This document shows, piece by piece, positions 11,353 to 23,489 of a stretch of DNA of 64,000 nucleotides. The notes under the pieces were generated by a model. It ran no database searches. It was given only the letters and a program-made list of their open reading frames with translations, and was not told where the DNA came from. Position 1 is the first letter of the stretch. Every line of letters begins with the position of its first letter. The stretch is from Calliopum simillimum (Eukaryota; Arthropoda; Insecta; Diptera; Lauxaniidae): contig OX638372.1 in assembly GCA_951812925.1 (NCBI GenBank), positions 68,217,407-68,281,406 on the forward strand, in the 5' to 3' direction. Position numbers and translations under genes: made by a program.

Positions 11353-12075
11353 CCCTTTATCCAAAAACTTGGTTATAATGGGTTAAAATATTCAACAAAA
11401 AAATTCTATGAAAAATTTCACTAAGGTTCACTGAAAAAAAAATACCGTCCGGACGGTAACAGCCCTGTATGGTAGCGCACGCGCCCCAACGACTCATGAT
11501 AAACACAACATTATACAAATTCAAAAACTCATAACTCGAAAACCGTAAAACATACTACAATTTTGAGGGCTGGAAAATAATTTTAAAAAAATTTGCTTTT
11601 AAATAAAAATATTTAAAAAAAAATTAAAAGCCCCAAAATGGCTTTAAAAAAAGAAACAGGTTTTTCGACCAAAAAAAATTGTTTTTTCAGTGTAACTATT
11701 TTTTTTCAAAAGCTCATCTTTTTTTCAGAAACCCTAAAAATTTCATTAAAATCGGTTAAAAAGACGAAGAGCTATAAATTTTCAAATATGGGAGTATCCA
11801 GAGGTTGGATCGAATTTCCTATGGCCGCCATCTTCAAAATTTTCGGAATTTCGGAAAATCATTTTACCACAGTAATATGTGTGTCAAATACTAACTTTTC
11901 ACCAATTTTCATAGAAATCGGAGATGTCAAGTCGAATCTTGGTCGACAACGCAAAGAAAGACTCTCATGCATTTTACAGAACAGTACATTTTTGCACCGG
12001 AAAGTTTTTTTTGTAAAATTGATATTTTGTGAGTTATGGTCGAAAAACTAAAAGAACAAAACACTTCACATCGAA
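11353..12075 (+). repeat. Unclassified dispersed repeat, copy A
   Basis: This stretch aligns over hundreds of bases with 36752-37290. Shared blocks: CACTGAAAAAAAA then the 14-bp perfect palindrome ACCGTCCGGACGGT (about 11445-11458), ATGATAAACACAACATTATA, CTCATAACT, GCCCCAAAATGG, TTTCATTAAAATCGG, and ATCGGAGATGTCAAGTCGAA then TCTTGGTCGA. The open frame at 11638-12051 lies inside it, but the matching copy is broken in that frame and its residues match nothing, so I do not call it coding. No inverted termini were found and the class is unknown. Confidence 0.75.
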
Positions 12076-13530
12076 GTACCCACTGTATAAAATTTTTTGA
12101 CGAAGTATGTTAGGAAAAGTTACTTGTTGGACAATTAGCTACAAATTTAGTAGAATAAAATAATGGGAAATTTTTTATCTTATTTTATTCCAATTTTCAT
12201 ATTTTGATGATTTTGGCAGAAAAATTCTGCCACGTTCTGGAATCCAATTTTTTTCGGAATCGAGATCAAGTCAAACTTCGATAAGTAAGATGGAATTGGA
12301 TGTGTATTTTAACAAATTAAATTGGATATCGGTTCCAATCTGATAATAAAGTATAACTGGGATCCCAGATATGATAGAGAATAATAGTTGCTAGATTTGG
12401 ATTCAGCAATCGCTAATCAACAAAAAAAATTTATTGAGAACGCATTGAAAATGTCGAATTATTGGACTCTGAAACACCTAAAATTTCAAAACATGGCGGT
12501 AAACTGGATTTTAAAACAACCCAATGACCTCTTTTGTGTAATATTAATTTGTAATCAGTTTTGAATAAGACGAAAATTTTTATGTGAAAAATGGTAAAAC
12601 ATTTTGTTTTTTGAAGGGGGTTCGAGCTTGTGAAGAACTTGTAAAGGGAGGCGTGACCAAAAGTGGTTGAAAACCACTAGTGTAATCCATAATCAAATTA
12701 ATTTTTGTATGCATGCGCTCCGTTTCATTTGATGATAATATTGTGATGCTAACGTAAGATATTGTGTAACTCCCCCCTACCGCACGTAAGCAATCGTAAC
12801 TGTTTTCACTACTCCCTCCCCCCCCCCTAAAAATCTTACGTAATAAATGGATGAGCCAATATTTAATGCTAAATACAAAACTCGGTGCTCAAATGTCGCT
12901 GATGAATCTTATTTCACTATATCTATAACAAGGCACAAGGCAAGCTGTCTCAAATCCTAAAAAACTGGTCAAAATCATGAAAAACTTTTTTTTCAAAAAA
13001 TTAAAATTTGATAACTTTTGGAAGCGCTGCTTTCAGACTTCGAAGCATTTTGCCGATTTAAAAAAAAAAAAAAAATTATATTTTTATTGTAGGTACAAAA
13101 TTTAAGGTTAGGCGAACGTGAATGCATTCTTTAGCAACGCTGTTGTGGGCAAATTCAAGCCTCTCGCTGAGCAAGCGAATAAAAAATTAAAAAAAAACTA
13201 AACAAAAAGGAACAAAAAATAAATCGCAACAAAAGTAACAGTCAAGAAGTGTTTAAAAGCGGCATTAAAACAAAATAAATGTGTCCACAATTGGCAGCAG
13301 CAATTAGCACTCGTAAAGTGCTCCAAATGGCCAACGTTGTCGATAAGCATTGGGGCTTTGACAAATTTTTCACTACGGGTACATAAAACATAATTTTATA
13401 TCCGGCGCAATAAAACAACTATGTTGATTTAATTTTTTGGATTTCACACATTTGGCGCGCACGCGCTTACAACGTAGCGTCGCTAAGTTAATTTTTTGTT
13501 TTTATTAGATTAATTATTACATTTTTACAG
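12076..13530. other. Spacer with poly-A and C-rich patches, no gene
   Basis: Contains a C-run at about 12815-12828 next to CTTACGTAATAAATGG, and a poly-A run near 13060-13075. Nothing codes recognisably on either strand. Confidence 0.45.
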
Positions 13531-14198
13531 ACCTGTCCCCACGTGTTTTAAATAAAAAGTGCTTTCACCCGAAATGCATTTTCGGGAAAATGCGTAGAAT
13601 GACTCTAGGATGAAACAAAGTGAACGGGGAAAAAAGGGCCGAAAACCCATTTTTTTGCCCTGGTTTCTGTACTAAAATCAAAAAAAGTTTGCCTAAAACG
13701 GATACAAAAAAAAGTATGCAGAAAGTTTTCTGTTTGTTCGTAGATTAAAAAACCGTAAATTGAAAAACCCTATCAAATATCGTTTACGAGATATTGCGTT
13801 TTTACTTAATTTTTTGAGTTTCTATTAAAAAGTTTTATTTTTGCGTACAAAAAAAAAATAATAATCAATATATACAAACAATAATAGTCAGTTCTAATGT
13901 ATTTTTTGATGTCAAATCTAAATCCGCTCTTGAAATTGATCTATCACATCTGGATTTTAAAAATATGCACGAAATAGGTCATGGGCAACATTGGTTGATT
14001 CATATAAAAAGCTGTTAAAAAAAGTATTTAATTATTGTCACTTGTAATTTACCATAATCATTTTTAACAACTTTTTTTATAAATCAAGCCCAAAATGCCG
14101 TTCACTTTGAAAAGAGGGCTATATGTGTTTCAGCCTAGAGTCCCGAAAAAAACATTTTGGATGCAAGCACTTTTTATTTAAAACACGTGGGGACAGGT
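13531..14198. mobile_element. Inverted-end element (ACCTGTCCCCACGTG ends)
   Basis: Left end ACCTGTCCCCACGTGTTTTA then AATAAAAAGTGCTT; the right end is the reverse complement of the same. The similarity continues inward with gaps (GACTCTAGG, GAAACA, AAAGTGAACGG in both arms). Length 668 bp. Adding three bases gives CAG...GTG ends, which would suit a hAT-like element, but no 8-bp target duplication is clear. No coding sequence. A non-autonomous DNA element is likely. Confidence 0.78.
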
Positions 14199-14617
14199 GT
14201 GTTTTATTATTTTTTTTTTTTTTTTTTATTTTTTTACGGTTTGACTTTAATGATTTTAGATTGTAAAATATAAGCCACTGTTGTTAGATATGCAATTAAA
14301 AATTTATTTTTAATTTTTTAGTAATATGCTTTTATTTTTTGTTGTTTTTTCTTTATAAATATTTTGTTTTAATTTGCATTGTGTTAATTAGTTTTAGATA
14401 CATACACTCACATATCTATGAATTAAATTATGTTAAAACCATAAACTAAATTATAACTGATGGAATACTTGTGCCCTCTTAATTAAAAAATTATTTTTTC
14501 TGCTTATTTTGATATTTGAAATAACTAAATTTATTTCGCATTATTATATAATTATTTCGATTTATTGGATCAACTCTTAAGAGACTGAAATCCTAAATCT
14601 AAGTAACATTAATATAT
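14199..14617. other. AT-rich spacer
   Basis: Poly-T run at 14202-14236 followed by AT-rich sequence; nothing else supported. Confidence 0.5.
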
Positions 14618-15540
14618 GGGTAATTCTATTCTAACGCGTCAAATCATGTAATCGTCCACTAAAACACCAATATGAGGTTCTAAAATTATAGCAAAATTTT
14701 TTTTATATACATTTAAATAGCCTTTATAAGATCCACCACTTAGTATATCGCTTATTTTACATAGCTCTCGTGGAAAACCAAAAATATGAGTAAAAAAGTA
14801 ACTCCCCTGGTTGTAATCATAAACAATTTTACTAACTTAACGTATATAAGACAAAATATAAATAGAATTTGCACTTATAAATGACCAAAATTTACCTTTC
14901 AGTATGCCTGAACACATTTCAGAAAAAAATTAAAAAAAAAAAATGTTATTAACTTTATGTAGCTACTCAAAAGTTGGTACTTTTTTTCAATACAAAAAGC
15001 AATCAAATTATGAAGGCCTATATCTCGATTTTATTAGGATATAAAAATTTCCTATCATACCTAATTTCTTTTATTGTATGCTAACTTCAATAAAACATTG
15101 ATATATTCACAACCCAATACATGTTTTTTACGTTTAAACATCATTTTTATCAGGAAAGAAAACGTACCTTTTCTTAAGTAACTCCCCTGGCGACAAACAT
15201 TTAGTTGTACCAACAAGATGAAAACCAATATTCAAATAAATAACATACGTTTGAGTTGTAAGTAATATAGGGCTACTATAATATCCTTGTATATTAATAA
15301 TAAAGATTGTTTACTACCTGGAAATCGCACTCAAACGCCATAGTAACCTCCCCTGTCAAAGTAACTCCCCTGGCATTTTTATATGAATATCTGCCAAAAA
15401 TGTATGGACAGCTTGCCCACTTTAAAATATTACTTTATGAGGTAGAACAATAAGAAAACGTATGTAAAACTTCGAGTATTAATAACTTTATTTTTTTTCA
15501 TTTCGAAATTTGAATTTGACGCGTTAGAATAGAATTACCC
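14618..15540. mobile_element. Inverted-end element with internal GTAACTCCCCTGG repeats
   Basis: Ends are inverted: GGGTAATTCTATTCTAACGC then GTCAAAT at the left (14618) and its perfect complement at the right (ending 15540), about 27 bp. ATAT-type sequence flanks both sides, so a TA-family target is possible but cannot be proved in AT repeats. The interior has no protein match. It holds four spaced copies of GTAACTCCCCTGG at 14798, 15178, 15343 (variant GTAACCTCCCCTG) and 15361. Confidence 0.8.
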
Positions 15541-16479
15541 ATATATATTTATTATTTATATAGAATTAAGTATTAAATTTATAAATACTTGTGTTTAGAA
15601 AATTTCGCTAAGGCTTATCCTTTTTGTAGAATCAATAAGTTTACAGGAGAGTGCAGCCGTACATAGTAGATACTTATGAAAGAGAAAACAAATTCAAATA
15701 CAACTGAACTTCTAAAAACATGCCCTTTGATATCAAACAAAATTCTGTACTATCTGCTCTCTACACGACCATAAATGATTTTGGTAATTTTTACTCCACT
15801 CGAGTAGTAGTTCGCTAAGTTGGTGAGAGGAAATTATTTTCTCTTCATAATCACCATTATTTTCAATGTATTTTATTAGCCTGTAGATCCACTTATTAAT
15901 TAAACTACATTACAAATAATTAAATTTTGTATGTAACACTTTGCAAACCATATTTTTTAAAGTAAATTGAGGTTGCTGAGTCCGATAATCGATTTTTTTT
16001 TCCCTAGGGGCCATTCTTAAGATAATCGAAAATTTAGATTTTTGAGTTTATAACTCCATTTTTAAGAATATAACTCGAGAAACCCAATTTCAATGGAATT
16101 AATTTGTACACTGTTTTGAAGGAAAGCATAAGACTTCCATCAAATGCAACTATAGCTGTGTTCCAATGGTAGCGGATCTAATCCGGATCAGATCAACTTT
16201 CAAGCAAAACAAAAACAAATTCAGAACCAGCTCAGATCTTGGTTGTATTTGCTGGATTATGTATGCGTTCAGAAAGATTTATTGGATCCGAGGAAGTGTT
16301 CAGAAATTTACTGGTTTTATTTGGTGGCACTGGTTTATTTATTGACATTTTGTCATCAACTGTCATAAAATCTTCTCTTCTTATACGAGCTAAAATTGTA
16401 TGTTTGTTTTTTTGTTTGTTTTTTTGTTTGTTTTTTTGTACTTATTTCTGTGCCAATATTTTTTCTCGAAAACGGCTAC
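15541..16479. other. AT-rich spacer with a GTTTGTTTTTTT microsatellite
   Basis: No gene supported. A 12-base unit, GTTTGTTTTTTT, is repeated about three times at 16401-16438. Confidence 0.5.
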
Positions 16480-17690
16480 AGCGATTTCAATGAAACTTGG
16501 AATAGTGTTAGATATTAGCAATGAAGAATGAGCTAGGTTTGAACTTTGTAAATGCTCACCAGAGGGCGTGGTACTGCACTAAATTTTAAATTTGATTTAG
16601 TCATAACTCGTAAACTATACAAAGTATTTTGATGAAATTTGGTCAGCGGGTACGGCTTAATATTTCCTTATTACAGATTAAAAGTGGGCGGGATCGAAGA
16701 AGTGCCACGCCCACTTTTCAGCCCTTGAAAATTTTGATTCAATATTACTCGAAAACGACTCCAACAATTTTTATGAAAATTAAGGAGATATTACCCCTGA
16801 AAACAAGGATTCATATGTGATACGCCGTTATATTGGGAAAACTCGTTGAAGGGCGTGGCACCGCCCACAAAAATATAAAACGGTATAAAAAGAAAACTAA
16901 TAAAGCAAACATTCTGAAATTAACTGTGGGGAGCCTAATTGCAATAGAGCATCTCTGATTTGAAAGTGGGCGAAATGTCGCCATTGCGCGTGGAACCTCC
17001 CATACAAGCAAAATACGTTAAATGCTATTTCTCGCAAATGTTACAGGATATTTTAATGAAATTTGGTATGTAGGTACTACATATCAATGCCTTGTAATAA
17101 TCGAAAAGTGGGCGGGATCGAAGAAGTGCCACGCCCATTTTTTAACCATTGAAAATTTTGATTCAATATTACTCGAAAACGACTTCAACAATTTTAATGA
17201 AAATTTCAAAGATTTTACCCCTGAAAACAAGTATCAATATGTGATGTGCTGTTATATTAGGAAAACTCGTTGGAGGGCGTGGCACCGCACACAAAAATAT
17301 AATACGCTATAAAAAGAAAACTACTTAAGCAATCTTTCTGAATTTAACTATAGGGAATCTTCTTTTTATAAGGCACCTACGACCTGAAAGTGGGCAAAAT
17401 ATCACCGGTGCGCGTGGAACCTCCCATACAAGTAAAACAAATTAAATGCTATTTCTCGCAAATGGTACAACATATTTTGATGAAATTTGGTATGCGGATC
17501 TGGATTACGAGTATCTAAAGCATAACGAAAAGTGGGCTTTGTTCAATAATTGTCAGGCCGACTTTTTACCAAAATAAAAATTTTAGTTAATAACTCATGC
17601 ACAAAAAAACATGGAATGAACTTTCCGAGGCATGATGGTAAGATACTTCAGCCCCCATACAAGAGGCGAAATATTTTGGGTGCGTGGCAT
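16480..17690 (+). repeat. GGGCGTGGCAC-box repeat, tandem 424-bp units
   Basis: At least two tandem units with a period of 424 bp: GAAAACGACT at 16751 and 17175, and GTGGGCGGGATCGAAGAAG at about 16683 and 17107. Each unit has CACGCCCA, TGATGAAATTTGGT and GGGCGTGGCACCGC blocks. Units contain short hairpins such as GTGGGCG...CGCCCAC. A third, more diverged unit runs to about 17690. Small open frames inside (16629-16820, 17022-17312) are not conserved between units. The same family recurs at several places in the window. Confidence 0.8.
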
Positions 17691-18639
17691 ATCCCATTTA
17701 TTTATTTTAGGTCATTTTAATTCTCTTAAAAAATTTGGAGTTCTTGATATTTTTCTTTACCATTCGATATTTTCCGAGTTTTTCTTATTATTTTTCTCAT
17801 CGGTTAATTTATCATTTTGAATGCTTTGGAGGTGAAAAGGTACGAATTTCATTGAAAAAAATAGCTATGAATAAAAACATCGACTAAAATGATAAGATAA
17901 GATTGTTGACCGAGCAGGGATCGGTCTCCAGGTACTATATTAAAAACATAAAATATATAAAAAAATAAAATAACAAAACAAAATAAAATTGATATCCATT
18001 TTCACAAAAAATCATTAGCAAGTGCAGTCTTGACATCGAAAGCCTTACGTGATACGCTCTTTGAAGGTGTCAATGGTCTTATGGATTTCTCCACCAAGAA
18101 ACGCGCATCTGATTGAAGAAATCTGATTCTCAAAATGAAAAGGGGCACCGTTAAATAGAAATACATCCTCCGTTCCGAGAGGATGTGGCTTTTCGTTTAC
18201 TTTAGCCTAGACCAGGGATACATTCCTCTCATAGATCGTAACTTACAAACTACGGAAAAATGCCCAGTTTGGATTCTTTGAAACCACTTTGAAATAGATG
18301 GTGCATTCGTTTCAAATGGCATTCATTGAAAATTTGTAGTGGATTCAATTGACACCGTAAGCCGTAAAGAATCGCATGACGAATTTCTGGCTAAATCGAA
18401 ATTTGTTTGGATTTTGATCATTTTACGATGTTCTCCGGTAACATACACGTTTTGTGGATATGAGTATGATCTACTTTTGAGATGAACTTTACAGCAATAT
18501 AATTGATTCAATCTTTTGCATATTTGTTAATAAATACCAAACAAATGTTTGACCGCAACAAACACAAATATATGTTTAAGTCTAACAATCGTTCCCCAAC
18601 AAACAATTTTATAACTTTTTAATTTTTAAGCTTGGAAAA
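17691..18639. other. Spacer, nothing recognised
   Basis: Unique-looking sequence at 18000-18320 with somewhat higher GC, but no frame I can recognise. Confidence 0.4.
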
Positions 18640-19260
18640 AGTTAATTTTCAACTGTTTTCATAACCAATTTTCAAACATTTGGAAAATATTATTTTTTTT
18701 AGAATTTTTATAATTGATTTTCAAAGTTAAAATCAACAATTAGAAAAATGTTTATTTCCAAAGGTTTTAATAATCATTTTCCAAACATTCGAAAAAAATT
18801 TTTATTTTATTTTTTCAATGACTTATCGAGTTAAGTAAAATACAAGGCATTTAAATCATTGTTGGCACGTTAGGTCAGTTGATAAGATTGTCGACTCTTA
18901 TTTCGAAGTCATAGGTTCGATTCTCAGTAAACATAAATTTTTTTTTTATTTTAAATTATATATAAAAATGTTTGGAAAATGTTGTTTAATGAACTTAATA
19001 AATACTAACAAAATGTTACTTGAAAAGTTAAGAAAACAATTCAAAAATATTGAATAAAAAAATTTGGAGAATATTGCATAAAAACATTTTTAATAAGCTT
19101 GCTCCAAATGATTTTCACGAGTTTGCTATGAAGGGTCCAGCTTCGATTATTAAATAATTAAAATTCAAGAATTTACAAACATTTAGTTAATTTCTAAACG
19201 AAATGTTTGCTTCAATAAGCATATAATAAGTTATTTTCCAAACATTTTTGTTTGTAAGGT
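18640..19260. repeat. TTCCAAACATTT-rich repeat block
   Basis: TTTGGAAAAT and TTCCAAACATT occur repeatedly in both orientations (about 18671, 18780, 18970 and 19243), giving a loose inverted-repeat structure around the tRNA-like segment at 18868-18935. Boundaries are uncertain. Confidence 0.4.
18868..18935 (+). other. tRNA-like sequence, possible SINE head
   Basis: Reads TTAGGTCAGTTGATAAG (A-box-like), GACTCTTATTTCGAAGTC (poor anticodon arm) and AGGTTCGATTCTC, which fits the B box of RNA polymerase III promoters. An acceptor stem does not pair, so this is not a working tRNA. It is followed by poly-T. Confidence 0.35.
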
Positions 19261-19336
19261 TATTATTTTAAATCCTTTTATGAAAACGGGATTATAATGG
19301 CAATATTTGTTAGGCTCACGGCACAAAAGTGACTTT

Positions 19337-20303
19337 TATACCCTACACCCAGGTTATAACTATTCACTTTGTCCTTCCGTTTGTAGCGCAAAAAAGGTGG
19401 CGTGGCAGGTATAGAAAAGTATATATATTTTTGATCAACATCACCTCCTGAGTCGATATAGCCATGTCCGTCTGTCTGGCTGGCTGGCTGGCTAGCAGGT
19501 TATCAGTCTAATTCGATGAAATTTAATACACTGCCTTTGTATGTAGTAAAAGTTAGTTCGCGGGATTGAAAATGAGCACAATCGGTCAACAGGCACGCCT
19601 ACCGCCCAAACAAAATACATATTCACACCGCAATTTTATGAGCATTATTCACGATAACGAAACCAAGATGGACCTAAATACAGAGCTTGCAGCTCTAGCC
19701 AAGAACTAGGTGAAATCGGATAAGAGAGCGTGGCACTTCCCATGCAAGTAAAAGTTTCAAAATGCTGTACTGAAAGCATTTTTTAAGATAAGTATAGTAA
19801 ATGCAAGCCCTGAACAAAACTAGGTAAACTCGTACGAGGGGCGTGGCACCTCCTATAAGTAAAACTTTCATAATGCTATACTGAAAGCGCTTTTTGAGAG
19901 AATCCAACCAAATTTCAATAAAACACTATGGCAACAAATGCAAGCTCTGAAAAAACAAAAACTAGGCAAACTAGGACGAGGGGGCGTGGTGCCATCCATA
20001 TAGGCAAAAATTTCAAAATTCTATACTGAAAGCGTTTTTTGAAATGATTGAACGAAATTTTACTCAGACACTAAAGACAATAAATGCAAGCTCTGGTTGA
20101 TTTGGATAAGAAGGCGTGGCACCTCCTATGCGTTCAATGTTTTCACAATGCTGTAAAAAAAGCGTTACTTGAGGTTACGCATTCAAATTTCGCACAAATA
20201 CTTGAAATGCTTAGTTAGCGCACGGTCCGTGAATTCAGAAAAGAAGGCATGGCACCTACAAAACAAGCAAAATTTTAAAAATGTTGCAGTGTAGGATATA
20301 TAG
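19337..20303 (+). repeat. GGGCGTGGCAC-box repeat with family head
   Basis: Begins TTATACCCTACACCCAGG, then CACTTTGTCCTTCCGTTTG, GGCGTGGCAGGTATAG and TCCTGAGTCGATATAGCC with CCATGTCCGTCTGTCTGGC. Five GCGTGGCAC-type boxes follow at about 19729, 19841, 19984, 20115 and 20247 (spacing 112-143 bp). It ends near GTGTAGGATATATAG, an imperfect complement of the start. The same head is at 31373 (plus) and 43440 (minus). From memory, a similar head is common in fly genomes, but I cannot name the element. Confidence 0.7.
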
Positions 20304-21817
20304 TTTTGGCCAGGCCAAAGGAAACGCCTTTACTTCCGACCATAATAATTAAGCGATTGAAAGGTAATTTTTTTTTTTAAATCTTCGTCAATGAGTTTTC
20401 TTTTAATCTGACCTCTTAGGAAAAAACGGTTGCCATATTTGGAATCAGCGACCATGAATTAGTCAAAAAATTAACTTTCGCACTCCTTATTTACATCAAA
20501 GCATCTTTGTTGGAAATGAGTTATGTAGATTCTTTGGGAAACGATACATACTTAATTTTCCCTGTGAGATGAACACACAGTGACATTGGTTAACAAAGAT
20601 TTTTCAAGTTATTAAGCATTGAAAAATCTGAACTGAAAAAATACTAAGCCCAATTTTTCAGACAAATAGGAAACGCTTAATGTGGGTTGCCAGATGCTCC
20701 CCTTTGTTGCATAAAAATCAAATACTTCAATTGTATCAAATTGTCAAGAGCAAAAAGCTGACAAAAATAATTCAGCGTAACTTTAGCAACTGCTGCTAAT
20801 TACAACAAATTAGCGTTTATTTTTCCCGCGTGATGAATTAAGTGGGCGGAATTGTCTTTTAACAGCAGAATCTCTAAGATTTTCCATGTGCTGCTGCTTT
20901 TGTTATTATTGTTGTTGTGTGTTTTGACAAAAATGATGAATTGCGGTTTTTTTGGTAGTTACTGCTGACGTTGCCAACAGCTTTGTTGGTTGTTTTTGGC
21001 AACACTTTTTACGTAGGTTTCGTTTCTTTTTTTGTTTTGCCATTGTTGACAGCAGTACCGCCGGAAAAATCATTTTTCTTGCCAAGAGAAAAAAAAACCA
21101 CGCAGGTTCTTTTCGTTGTTGTTGTCTGTTTACGTTGCGTGTTTATGTTGCTGTGATTTATGTGTTAATTGGTTATTTATTCTGGTTCTTTTTTTTTTTT
21201 GTTGTTGTTGTTGTTCTTCTTCATGTTGCCAACAAGCTAACAATGAACGGCACTACAAATTGCACGCACCGCCTTTAGGAATTATTACACTCTCATATGT
21301 TGCCGCTACTAATTACCAACCAGAAATTTAGTGAATTTGAATTTATTTTTTTTTTTGTTTAAATGCCGTCGGTAAAATGCAAAATGCTGTTGAGTTTTTA
21401 AATGTATGTGTATGTCATCAAAAATGACAATTTTTCAAAACGCCACAATTTAGAAACTTATCTAAAAGCTTAAAATTTGCAATAAAATAAAAATTTTCTG
21501 TAAACATAGGTAAGTTAGACGCAAAAATTAAAGTTCGTTTGTTCACATGAAAAAATTTGTGTTTTAAATTTAATTCAACTTTTTATGAGAAGAAAATAAA
21601 TGCAAAGAAAATTTTTTTTTTTTTTTTTTAATGTAATCGTTTTTAGCTCTATTTTGAAAATACTTTAGTGCGAAAGCTCAAAACTTGACCAAAATACTTG
21701 TCATACCGGCTAATAATATAGCTTGAACCTTCAGAAATTATAAGGATGGAGCCACGTCATTTTAAAATTTCATAACTGATTAAAGAAATTTCATACAAGA
21801 CCACTTCGCGCTATCTC
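20304..21817. other. AT-rich spacer, simple repeats only
   Basis: Contains GTT/TTG runs at about 20895-20920 and 21195-21220 and poly-T at 21611-21629. The reading frames at 20952-21331 are valine-, phenylalanine- or cysteine-rich translations of these runs. Confidence 0.5.
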
Positions 21818-22071
21818 AAACACCGAACTACACTAAAAATGCAATCAGAACAATCAAGAGATCAAGCTACTTAAGCAGGGATGGATTATTGGTCACACCT
21901 TCAGAAACCATATAGCGAAGTCTGTCGGCAGGCCTTTGAGTGGAGTCCACAAGGCAGTAGAGGACGTGGTAGACCGAGAACCACCTGGAAAAGGTCGCTG
22001 GATCGTGACAAATGGAGAGATTTCATATTGGCCCTATGCTCCTCCTAGGAGTTAAAGGAGAATACATACAT
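21818..22071 (+). pseudogene. RTE/CR1-like LINE 3' fragment, copy 2
   Basis: Translates to HLQKPYSEVCRQAFEWSPQG, SRGRGRPRTTWKRSL, then directly DRDKWRDFILALCSS and a stop. Compared with the copy at 30.2 kb, about 19 codons between WKRSL and DRDKWRDF are missing, so it carries an in-frame internal deletion. The 3' terminus is intact (CTCCTAGGAGTTAAAGGAG then ATACATACATT). The 5' end is truncated. Confidence 0.85.
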
Positions 22072-22432
22072 TTACTGTGGTTATCGTTGGGCACTAATAG
22101 GTTAATGCTCATCACTGTTCTAGATATAATTGGTATAACTAGTGTTTTGGTAAATTTTAGAGCTTTCAAACCGAAATATTTTGAAAGTAGAGCTAAAAAC
22201 GAGGAAATAAAACAAAATAAAAATTTTCTTTGCAGGATATCAGTCGGCACACCAAAGTTTTCTTAAATTAAAAAAAAATTTGCAACAAAATGGCATTTTT
22301 TAAATTGAAATCCGTATGAGTGCAAATTGCTTCTGCAAATGCAATTTTCAAAAAATTGCTTAAATTGTACTTATGACCATACTCTATCGATTGATAATTT
22401 TGAAAATTCTTGTAAGTGCAGTTTTACTGTCA

Positions 22433-22446
22433 CCGGCTCCCGGACT
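22433..22446. other. Lone terminus of the 7.4-kb foldback family
   Basis: CCGGCTCCCGGACT followed by AT matches the right end of the element at 7388-7871 exactly over 14 bases. I found no partner end within reach, so it may be the end of a diverged or broken copy, or chance. Confidence 0.4.
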
Positions 22447-23072
22447 ATAAGTGAAATTTTGCATTTTGATATTTTTTTAAGTTTTTAAATAAACAATTTA
22501 CTTTTTTGTGCTTTCTCCATGTGATCATTTTTTATAAGAAGCGTTTAATATTAAAGTTTTTAAATTCGTAAGAAAATTTAACTGCCTGGCATTATTTATA
22601 ACAAATTTAACATTTTAATTACGTAGCGGCGAGCTGTAAATCTGGAGCGCACGCTGTTTAGACCAGTCAAATTAGAATTTTACTTCGGAATGAGAGATAA
22701 TAAGCTAAAAACTCGTATACACCTTCATTACAGTGTTCTAAAAGTAGTCTCAAAAGTCTCATATATTCTCGTGTCTGCGTCGTAAAGTATTCAAGGTCAA
22801 AGGTTTAAAAATCATATTTTTGCAAATGTCTCGCAAACGGTTACTTTTTCAGAAAAATAGTTCAGGTGTAGCCTTGGTCTTTTCCTATAAAAAAGTCCTC
22901 AGAGGTGTTTTCGTATGACTTATAGTTTAGGAGATATTCTAATTCTATTCTAGTGGTAAAGCTTGGTAATTCATACATGCGACGTATTGGTGTGCATAGC
23001 AATATGTTGATTAAAGTGCCATAACTCATGAACGATGAGCCGCACGAAAAAATCAAAATCGTATATTTATAG
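22447..23072. other. AT-rich spacer, nothing recognised
   Basis: No supported coding or repeat structure; the minus-strand frame at 22862-23110 is not recognised. Confidence 0.4.
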
Positions 23073-23252
23073 AGAATTGTATATTTATTACATATTATGT
23101 ATACATACAATTTACCGTTAAGGAGTTATTCCATAAAGTTTAAGAAAACGTAAAAAAACCTGTTTTTATAGAATAACTCCTAAACAGTAAATTGTATGTA
23201 TAAATACATTGCGTATCATTTATAGATCATACAATTCCCTATTAATAGATTG
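23073..23252. repeat. Imperfect 70-bp-arm hairpin
   Basis: The left arm (about 23073-23142, including ATACATACAATTTACCGTTA then AGGAGTTATTC) pairs with the right arm (about 23168-23250, including GAATAACTCCTAAACAGTAA then ATTGTATGTAT). The loop is about 25 bp. Possibly the core of a small foldback element. Confidence 0.6.
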
Positions 23253-23489
23253 TTTTGTTACCCGACTTTACTCTAAATATTGGTTTTAAAAAATTTCTAA
23301 AGATTGTTGAGTATTCAAAATTTCTAAATCTAATTTGTAAAGATGCCAAATTTCGAATTGAAAGTTGATTTTTTGCCCAAAAGAAGCACGCCACAGTTTT
23401 GATGTTGATGATCATAGTGAAATTGCTAAGTTGTTCAATAAGTTTTGCGGTTCGATAAGAGAGGGCGCTGCTACTCGTCTGAATTTTTT

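Noticed and set aside
11638..12051. 137-codon frame in dispersed repeat copy A
   Set aside because: The related copy at 36.8 kb is frameshifted in the same region and the protein is lysine/phenylalanine-rich AT translation.
16401..16440. Possible CRISPR-like or functional tandem array
   Set aside because: It is a three-unit GTTTGTTTTTTT microsatellite in an animal genome.
20952..21331. Overlapping plus-strand frames rich in Val, Phe and Cys
   Set aside because: Translation of GTT/TTG and poly-T runs; no conserved motif.
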